A stretch of DNA of 64,000 nucleotides from Pseudomonas fluorescens (lineage in GTDB: Bacteria > Pseudomonadota > Gammaproteobacteria > Pseudomonadales > Pseudomonadaceae), in contig NZ_JAGGOG010000024.1 of the NCBI RefSeq assembly GCF_018614655.1, positions 62,001 through 126,000 of the forward strand, given 5' to 3'. The notes under the pieces were generated by a model. The model searched no databases, had not been told where the DNA came from, and saw only the letters and a program-made list of their open reading frames with translations. The position numbers were made by a program, and so were the translations under genes. Numbering within the stretch: position 1 is the first letter of the stretch; each line of letters opens with the position of its first letter. Below are positions 56,279 to 64,000 of the stretch, in pieces.

Positions 56279-59221
56279 TTATTCGGCTTCCAGATGCATG
56301 GGTGTCACCACCCGACCATCGTTCTCCGCCTGGCCCAAGTTAGCATCAATGAAGTAAACCCGGTCATCCTCCATCTGCGCCTTGTCTACCAGGTAATCCT
56401 TGATAGCGCTGGCGCGGTCCTGGCCCAGTTGCCGCAACAGCACGTCGCTGGAGCTCCAGAACGTGATCACGCCGTCCCGTAGCTTCGCTGTGCGGTCGGC
56501 GGTGCCCAGGTCCTTCCATTCGGCCGGTGGTTGTTGCTTCAGTCGGGTGCGGTAGATGCCTTCGAGCAGCGGGCCCTTTGCGCTTTCCGGTACGTCCAAT
56601 AGCGAAGCCTGGGCCGGAACCTTGTCGCCTCGGCGCTGGAGCATTTTGTAGTAGTTGTACTGATACTCACGCTCCAGCCGCTGGCCGGCCAGGAGCGGGC
56701 CGTCACTGCTGGCGGCGGCGGTCCCTTCAATCTCCAGACGCAGGGCAGGACGCTCCTTGAGCGCCTTGGAGAGGCTGTTCAGTGCCGACTCGGCATCCTT
56801 GCTCAACTCGCTGGAGCCTGCCGCAAATGACACGCTACCAAGGTCTTCCGGACCGCCACTAACCAGCCCGCCAATAAACTTGAAGGGCGCCGTGGCTGCA
56901 CGCACGACCAGGTTGCGCAGGGTCTGCCAGACAATCGGCATCACGCTGAACTGCGGGTTGTTCAAGTCGCCGCTCACAGGCAGTTCAATGGAGATCTTGC
57001 CGTCGGAGTCCTTGAGCAGGGCAATCGCCAGGCGAATCGGCAGGTCCACGGCGTCGGCACTGTCGACCTTCTCACCCAGTTGCAGTTGTTCGACCACCAC
57101 TTTGTTCTCGGCTTTCAACTGGCCCTTGGTGATGACGTAGTGCAGGTCCAGGTTTAGCCGGCCCTTGCGGATACGGAACCCGGCAAACTTGCCGGAGTAA
57201 GGGGTCATGTTGGTAAGTTCGACGCGCTTGAAGCTGGTGGCGATGTCCAGGGCTGCCATCGGATCAAACGGATTCACGCTGCCCTTGATGGTCACTGGCG
57301 CGTAGCGGTCGACCTTGCCCTTGATGTCGACGCTGGCCGGTTTGGCGGCGCGACTGTCAATGGTGCCGATCTGTCCGTTGAGTTGTTGGATAGCCGTGGC
57401 AAAGTTTGGAGTCAGGCTGAAGTCGGCAAAGTTGGCCGAGCCATCATTGATCGCAATTTGACCAATATGGATACCCAAGGGCTTCTCCTTGCTGGCCGCA
57501 GGCTTAGCCGCCGATTTGGCGCCGCCGTCGGCAGGCTGAGGAATCAGCAGGTCGTCGATGTTGGTAGTGCGATCATCATTGATCATGAAGCGTGCGTAGG
57601 GCTGCAACAGGTTGACCTTGTCGATGGACAGGCTGTTGCCGTGTTGATAGTTCACCCCCTCCAGCACCAGACGCTGCCATTTCAGGAAGTCGCGGGTCTT
57701 GAGGGTGTCCAGGGTATGCAGCTGGTCAACCTGAGCACGGCCGGTGACCTGGAAGGCCAGGGGCTCGGTGCTCTTGAGGTTCACGTCCAGGTTACTGCCG
57801 AGCATGCCGCTGCGCAGTTCCAGGCGGATGAACGGGCTGATATAGGACTGGGCGACCCGCAGGTCGATGTCCTTGGTATCGACTTTCAGCTTGGCACTGA
57901 CGGGGTTCAGGTTGACCTCGCCGGTTGCCTGGATCTTGCCCTGTTTGCCCAGGCCGGTGTCGAGCTTGAGGGTGAAGGGGCTCTGGTTGAGGCTGTCGAA
58001 ATTCTGCAGGTCGAGATTCAGCGGGCCCAACTCCAGGGCTACTGCAGGTTTTACCTGGCGGTCAGCCAGATGCACCTGGTAGTTGCGCAACTGGACGTCC
58101 TTGATCAGCACTTGCCAGGGTTTGTCAGGGGCTGCCGGCGCAGGTTTTGGTGAGTCAGCGGTGGCCGGCGCGGTAGCGGGTTCAGGCGCTGCGGCAGGCT
58201 TGCTCGGCTGGCTGGCGAACAGCTTCTGCCAGTCCAGTTGGCCGTCGGCTTCACGGGCGGCCCAGGTTTCGAGCTTGTTGCTACGGATCTTGCCGACGAT
58301 GACTTGCTGCTTGGCCAGGTCTACAGTGGTTTCACTGACGTCCAGTCGCTCCAGGCGGGCCAGTGGCCGGCCATCTGGCGCCTTGATGGCAAACGGCGCG
58401 ATGCTCGCGGAGACGTTGGTCAGGTTCAGTTCGGTTTCTTTGGCCAGGTTCAGCTTGTAGTCGGTGCTGAAGTTGAGGATGCCGTCCTCCAGAACCAACG
58501 GCAGCGCGTCACGGACATAAGGCCACCAGACTTTCATCTTGCCATCAGTCACCTTCAGTTTGCCCTCGGAGGCAATCGGCACCAGGCTGAAGTTACCGCT
58601 CCAGTCGATCTGGCCGCCTTCGGGGCCGGCCGCGACCAGGGTCATATCGGCGTTGTCGTCGGGCAGGGTGCTGAGGTTTTTCAGCTCGAAGTCGAGTTTG
58701 TCGTAGAGAAACTCAATCGGTTCGCTGGGGCGCAAGTCTTCGAAATGCACGTAGCCACCGGCCAGCTTGATGCTTTCGATGCGCAACGGAAACGGCTTGC
58801 TGTTGGGATCAGCCGGTGTCGGCTCGCTGGGCGGCAGCTTGAACAATTGCGCCAGATTGAGCGTACCGGACTTATCGAACAGGATCTCGGTCTTGGGCTT
58901 GTCCAGTTGCACGTCGGCCAGGTGCAGGGCGCGAGTCCAGAGGCTGTCGATCTGCAGGTTGGCGTACAGACGTTCAAAACCCACTTGTTCCTTGCCAGGT
59001 TCGCCGATTTTCAGGCCCCACAAGGTCAGTTCAAGGCTGAACGGGTTGAGCTCAATGCGCTCAATGTGCGCCGGCACCGTAGCGTAATTGGCCAACTGTT
59101 GGTTGGCCACGCGAAGGGCTATGCCGGGGAGAATCAGGAAGCCCAGCAAGCTATACAGTGCAAGGGCGGTCAGCAAGGCGCCAGCGGCGCGTATCAATCC
59201 TTTGGGCATGTGAGGCGCCAT
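56279..59221 (-). CDS. DUF748 domain (AsmA-like) protein
   Basis: The 980-residue protein starts at ATG 59221 (ATG 59209 is an alternative). One N-terminal membrane helix (LIRAAGALLTALALYSLLGFLILPG) anchors a long periplasmic part with DUF748 repeats (HIERIELNPFSLELTLWGLKI, FDPMAALDIATSFKRVELTNMTPYSGKFAGFRI). The last 150 residues resemble an OmpA-like peptidoglycan-binding region (SFAAGSSELSKDAESALNSLSKAL). AsmA-like proteins help move lipids or shape the outer membrane; the specific role is unknown. Confidence 0.85.
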   Translation of the reverse strand: MAPHMPKGLIRAAGALLTALALYSLLGFLILPGIALRVANQQLANYATVPAHIERIELNPFSLELTLWGLKIGEPGKEQVGFERLYANLQIDSLWTRALHLADVQLDKPKTEILFDKSGTLNLAQLFKLPPSEPTPADPNSKPFPLRIESIKLAGGYVHFEDLRPSEPIEFLYDKLDFELKNLSTLPDDNADMTLVAAGPEGGQIDWSGNFSLVPIASEGKLKVTDGKMKVWWPYVRDALPLVLEDGILNFSTDYKLNLAKETELNLTNVSASIAPFAIKAPDGRPLARLERLDVSETTVDLAKQQVIVGKIRSNKLETWAAREADGQLDWQKLFASQPSKPAAAPEPATAPATADSPKPAPAAPDKPWQVLIKDVQLRNYQVHLADRQVKPAVALELGPLNLDLQNFDSLNQSPFTLKLDTGLGKQGKIQATGEVNLNPVSAKLKVDTKDIDLRVAQSYISPFIRLELRSGMLGSNLDVNLKSTEPLAFQVTGRAQVDQLHTLDTLKTRDFLKWQRLVLEGVNYQHGNSLSIDKVNLLQPYARFMINDDRTTNIDDLLIPQPADGGAKSAAKPAASKEKPLGIHIGQIAINDGSANFADFSLTPNFATAIQQLNGQIGTIDSRAAKPASVDIKGKVDRYAPVTIKGSVNPFDPMAALDIATSFKRVELTNMTPYSGKFAGFRIRKGRLNLDLHYVITKGQLKAENKVVVEQLQLGEKVDSADAVDLPIRLAIALLKDSDGKISIELPVSGDLNNPQFSVMPIVWQTLRNLVVRAATAPFKFIGGLVSGGPEDLGSVSFAAGSSELSKDAESALNSLSKALKERPALRLEIEGTAAASSDGPLLAGQRLEREYQYNYYKMLQRRGDKVPAQASLLDVPESAKGPLLEGIYRTRLKQQPPAEWKDLGTADRTAKLRDGVITFWSSSDVLLRQLGQDRASAIKDYLVDKAQMEDDRVYFIDANLGQAENDGRVVTPMHLEAE

Positions 59222-59317
59222 CTTTGTCGATCAGAAGTGCCTTGGAGTATGGCACGGGTTTACGGTTCCGAAGAACAGTGCCTTTATTCCTGTGAGTCGA
59301 CTCTTTCAGGACAAGTC

Positions 59318-60334
59318 TTACAGTTGCAGTATCAGCGTCTTCAGTGGTGGTTGCTGGTCCTGGGATGGAAAGTCCGCACCAGGCGTCATGATTTTCCAGT
59401 CGCGGACCGGCCGCCCGGCCTTTTCGGCGCAACGCAGCACTTGGTCGCGCCAGTCATCCATGCTGACTTTTGCCAGGTTGTTGCAGCAGATCAGCACGCC
59501 GTTATCGGCGGTGGTCAGCAGCGCCGGCTTGAGCAGGCTTTGGTAGTCGCGCAACAGGTCGACCGTGCCGAAGGCGCTTTTGGCCCAGGCTGGGGGGTCG
59601 AGCAGTACCAAATCATATTGGCGTTGTTCCAGGCGCGGGTAACTCGGCAGTTTCTGTCCGCGACGCTGGGTGATCGGTAAACCGGCCAACTGGCGAATCG
59701 CCGGAAAGTAGTCGGATTGCACAAACCCCATTTCCGGCAACTGTGGGTTGAGATGGCCATTTTCCCGGCCAACCGCCAGATTGCCCTCGGCGAAATCCAG
59801 GTTGCACACTTCACGGGCACCGCCGGCGGCGGCACTCAAGCCTACGCCACCGGTATAGGCAAACAGGTTCAGCACGCTTTTGCCGGCGCTGTGGTCTTTG
59901 ACCCACCCGCGGGTGTTGCGCAGGTCGAGGAACAGCAGCGGGTCTTGCCCGGCATGGCGGCCGCGCACCCGGTAATTGAGGCCCCATTCGTGGCCGATCA
60001 GGTCTTCCAGGGCGGCGGGTTCGGCACGGTAGACTGTGTCTTCGCGGTCGATACGCGAGTTGCCGCGGGAGCGGTCGTTGTAGACCAGCAACAATTCCAG
60101 GCCCAGGTACTGATTGATGATTTGATGCAGTTCCAGCAAGGTCTCGCTGTCCAGCGATTGGTGGAAGCTTTGCACCAGCAATTGCGGGCCATAACGGTCG
60201 ACCGTCAGGCCGCCGGCGCCTTCCTGGCTGCCATGGAACAGCCGATAGCAGTCGGTGCCTTGCTGATGCAGCTCGGCAAGCAAGTCTTGGCGATGATCGA
60301 GGGCGGCGCGCAGCGCCTGATTCAAGGAAGACAT
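59318..60334 (-). CDS. RlmI-like class I SAM-dependent RNA methyltransferase
   Basis: The 338-residue protein starts at ATG 60334. It has an RRM-like/EEHEE N-terminal part (GGLTVDRYGPQLLVQSFHQS), SAM motif I VLNLFAYTGGVGLSAAAGGA, and a DLVLLDPPAWAKSAFG motif IV, as in the RlmI/RlmK group that methylates 23S rRNA. It could modify C1962, but the target is inferred. Confidence 0.83.
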   Translation of the reverse strand: MSSLNQALRAALDHRQDLLAELHQQGTDCYRLFHGSQEGAGGLTVDRYGPQLLVQSFHQSLDSETLLELHQIINQYLGLELLLVYNDRSRGNSRIDREDTVYRAEPAALEDLIGHEWGLNYRVRGRHAGQDPLLFLDLRNTRGWVKDHSAGKSVLNLFAYTGGVGLSAAAGGAREVCNLDFAEGNLAVGRENGHLNPQLPEMGFVQSDYFPAIRQLAGLPITQRRGQKLPSYPRLEQRQYDLVLLDPPAWAKSAFGTVDLLRDYQSLLKPALLTTADNGVLICCNNLAKVSMDDWRDQVLRCAEKAGRPVRDWKIMTPGADFPSQDQQPPLKTLILQL

Positions 60335-60383
60335 GGAGCGCGCCTTGCTGGGTGATTGGGGCGCGGGAGTTTAACAGTTATGG

Positions 60384-61253
60384 CTACAGGAGGCCCATTC
60401 GCCTGTGGGCCCGCTGCACCGAACCGTTGCGCATTGCCCAGCGCAACATGGGTGCGCTGCGCTTGACGCCGACCCGGATCAGTTGGCGCTGCAACGGGCT
60501 CTGTTTTTGTCCAAGCATGTCGCTGGCCCAGTCCGGCAGCAGGTCGATACCCGCCTGCATCATCAGCGAGCCGAATGGTTTGGCCAGGGCGCTGGGGGAG
60601 GGCGCATTGAGCAGCAGGCGCAACACCTCGTGGCTACGTTCGTCACACAGCAATTGCGGGCGAATGTGCTCAAGGTAGTCGGTGATTTCCTGGCGCGAGC
60701 GCGGTACGTGACGGGCGCCAAGCTGTTCGGCCACCAAGGCGATTTCGGTGTAGTACCGGTCCTGATCCCTTGGGGATAAATCCGGGTTGCAATAACGCAG
60801 GTGGGCGGCAAGGAAGTTGCTGACCTCTGCCACATGCACCCAGGTCAGCAACTCCGGGTCGCTGGCGGCGTAGGGGCGACCATCTGGGGCGTGCCCGACC
60901 ACTTGCAAGTGAATGGTGCGCACTTTCTCGATCAACCATTCGGCATCGCGACGGCAGCCGAAGGTGGTGCCGGAGATGAACTGCGAGGTACGCCGCAAGC
61001 GCCCGAGCATGTCCTCGCGAAAGTTCGAATGGTCCCAGACGCCCGCCAGCGCCAGCGGGTGCAATGCCTGCAGCATCAGGGCGCTGATGCCGCCGATCAG
61101 CATACTGCTGAAGTCACCGTGGACTTTCCAGCTCACCGAGTCTGGTCCAAACAGGCCTGGGTCGCCTTTGGGGTTTTCCAGGTCGAACTGGCCCAGGGAC
61201 AGGCCGGTCAGGCTCATGAGCTGGGTTTCGATGCGGCTGCGAATAAATTCCAT
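60384..61253 (-). CDS. DUF2236 (MpaB-like) protein
   Basis: The 289-residue protein starts at ATG 61253. It matches the oxygenase MpaB/latex-clearing-type DUF2236 family: SSMLIGGISALMLQALHPLALAGVWDHSNFREDMLGRLRRTSQFI and LLTWVHVAEVSNFLAAHLRY carry the conserved Arg/His residues that bind haem in that fold. Physiological substrate unknown. Confidence 0.83.
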   Translation of the reverse strand: MEFIRSRIETQLMSLTGLSLGQFDLENPKGDPGLFGPDSVSWKVHGDFSSMLIGGISALMLQALHPLALAGVWDHSNFREDMLGRLRRTSQFISGTTFGCRRDAEWLIEKVRTIHLQVVGHAPDGRPYAASDPELLTWVHVAEVSNFLAAHLRYCNPDLSPRDQDRYYTEIALVAEQLGARHVPRSRQEITDYLEHIRPQLLCDERSHEVLRLLLNAPSPSALAKPFGSLMMQAGIDLLPDWASDMLGQKQSPLQRQLIRVGVKRSAPMLRWAMRNGSVQRAHRRMGLL

Positions 61254-61269
61254 GATGACGCGGGGTTTC

Positions 61270-63207
<1,938 letters not shown>

Positions 63208-63270
63208 GGGGGATCCTTATTCTTGTTTTTGCGACAAGCAATAAAGATGCACCCAGTGGCGGGTGGGTTC

Positions 63271-63300
63271 AAGGCCAACGTCCAAACGGACGTTGGCCTC
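63271..63300 (-). terminator. Terminator of pgi
   Basis: AGGCCAACGTCC...GGACGTTGGCCT forms a perfect twelve-pair stem with a four-base loop, just after the pgi stop. Confidence 0.7.
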
Positions 63301-63311
63301 TCGGGATCAGA

Positions 63312-64000
63312 TCAACCGCGGTGACGACCGCGGAAGTAGTTGATCAAACCCTGGGTCGAGGCATCGTCGGCCGGCTCTTCTTCAGTGCCGGTCAAGCGGT
63401 TGTAGACACCCTTGCCCAGTTCCTTGCCCAGCTCCACGCCCCATTGGTCGAAGGCGTTGATGCCCCAGATGACGCTCTGTACGAACACTTTGTGTTCATA
63501 CATGGCTACCAGTGCGCCCAAACGACGGGGGCTGATGCGTTCCACCACAATGGTGTTACTCGGACGGTTGCCCGGGATCACCTTATGTGGCGCCAGTTTC
63601 TCTACCTCAGCCTCTGGCAGGCCCTTTTCACGCAGCTCGGCTTCGGCTTCGCTGAGGGTCTTGCCGAGCATCAGTGCCTGGCTCTGGGACAGGCAGTTGG
63701 CGTACAGCCACTGATGGTGATCGGATACAGGGTTGAAGCTGACGATCGGCACGATGAAGTCGGCCGGGATCAGTTGGGTGCCCTGGTGCAGCAACTGGTG
63801 GTAAGCATGCTGGCCGTTGCAACCTACGCCACCCCAGATAACCGGGCCGGTATCGGTGGAAACCGGCGTACCGTCCTGGCGCACGCTTTTGCCGTTGGAT
63901 TCCATGTCCAACTGCTGCAAATGCTTGGTGATGTTACGCAGATAGTGGTCATACGGCAGGATCGCGTGGCTTTGCGCACCCCAGAAATTGCCGTACCACA
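63312..64000 (-). CDS. pgi: Glucose-6-phosphate isomerase, C-terminal part
   Basis: The frame is open to the window edge, so only about 229 C-terminal residues are seen, starting WYGNFWGAQSHAILPYDHYLRNITKHLQQLDMESNGK. The family signatures MESNGKSVRQDG, GGVGCNGQHAYHQLLHQGT (catalytic His) and ALVAMYEHKVFVQSVIWGINAFDQWGVELGK are present. It interconverts glucose-6- and fructose-6-phosphate. Confidence 0.96.
   Translation of the reverse strand, partial: WYGNFWGAQSHAILPYDHYLRNITKHLQQLDMESNGKSVRQDGTPVSTDTGPVIWGGVGCNGQHAYHQLLHQGTQLIPADFIVPIVSFNPVSDHHQWLYANCLSQSQALMLGKTLSEAEAELREKGLPEAEVEKLAPHKVIPGNRPSNTIVVERISPRRLGALVAMYEHKVFVQSVIWGINAFDQWGVELGKELGKGVYNRLTGTEEEPADDASTQGLINYFRGRHRG

Overview
The window is a piece of a Pseudomonas chromosome, most likely the P. 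fluorescens group. The order grpE-dnaK-dnaJ-dapB-carA-carB-greA, yhbY, rlmE-ftsH-folP-glmM-tpiA-secG-tRNA-Leu-tRNA-fMet-rimP-nusA-infB-rbfA-truB-rpsO-pnp is the standard pseudomonad arrangement. Proteins such as Fur (134 residues), SmpB (160) and RimP (152) have the usual Pseudomonas lengths. Short inverted repeats of the REP type known from fluorescent pseudomonads occur at 31881 and 56231.

Bases 1 to about 16,816 are an accessory island that ends at the 3' end of the tmRNA gene (ssrA, minus strand, 16817-17214). A P4-type tyrosine integrase (15374-16630) lies beside that end, so ssrA is the probable attachment site. The other island end is not visible and probably lies left of base 1. From left to right the island holds: a nucleotidyltransferase-like gene cut by the window edge with a small coupled upstream gene; a three-gene overlapping operon (1260-4166) of unrecognised proteins, the first with a PD-(D/E)xK-like nuclease pattern; a 686-bp patch of inverted-repeat-bounded debris; a small membrane protein and an AAA ATPase on the minus strand; a P-loop ATPase fused to a restriction-endonuclease-like domain (7405-9459); two hypothetical genes; a 1-kb hairpin-rich non-coding stretch; and a DUF3987 gene followed by three overlapping genes including a second tyrosine-recombinase-like protein (12247-15226). 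Base composition changes from block to block: 4850-9460 is clearly AT-richer than the rest. The content suggests a mobile island carrying several defence-like cassettes. None was identified with certainty as a named system, and the three-gene operon is the best candidate for something undescribed.

Bases 17,280 to 64,000 are core genome. A small periplasmic protein is followed by a lactate-use cluster (a FAD/Fe-S D-lactate dehydrogenase-like protein, lactate permease lldP, divergent regulator lldR, with a palindromic operator at 22372). Next are smpB, a sodium-dependent transporter, ratA/COQ10-like and rnfH, bamE, fur and recN (with a LexA box). The heat-shock operon follows, with two clear sigma-32 promoters before grpE and dnaK. 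Then come lysine (dapB), carbamoyl phosphate (carAB), greA, rRNA methylation (rlmE), membrane proteolysis (ftsH), folate (folP), cell wall (glmM), tpiA, secG, two tRNAs and the translation/RNA cluster rimP to pnp. The window ends with a BON-domain protein, a DUF748 protein, an rRNA methyltransferase-like gene, a DUF2236 protein, acetyl-CoA synthetase and the 3' part of pgi.
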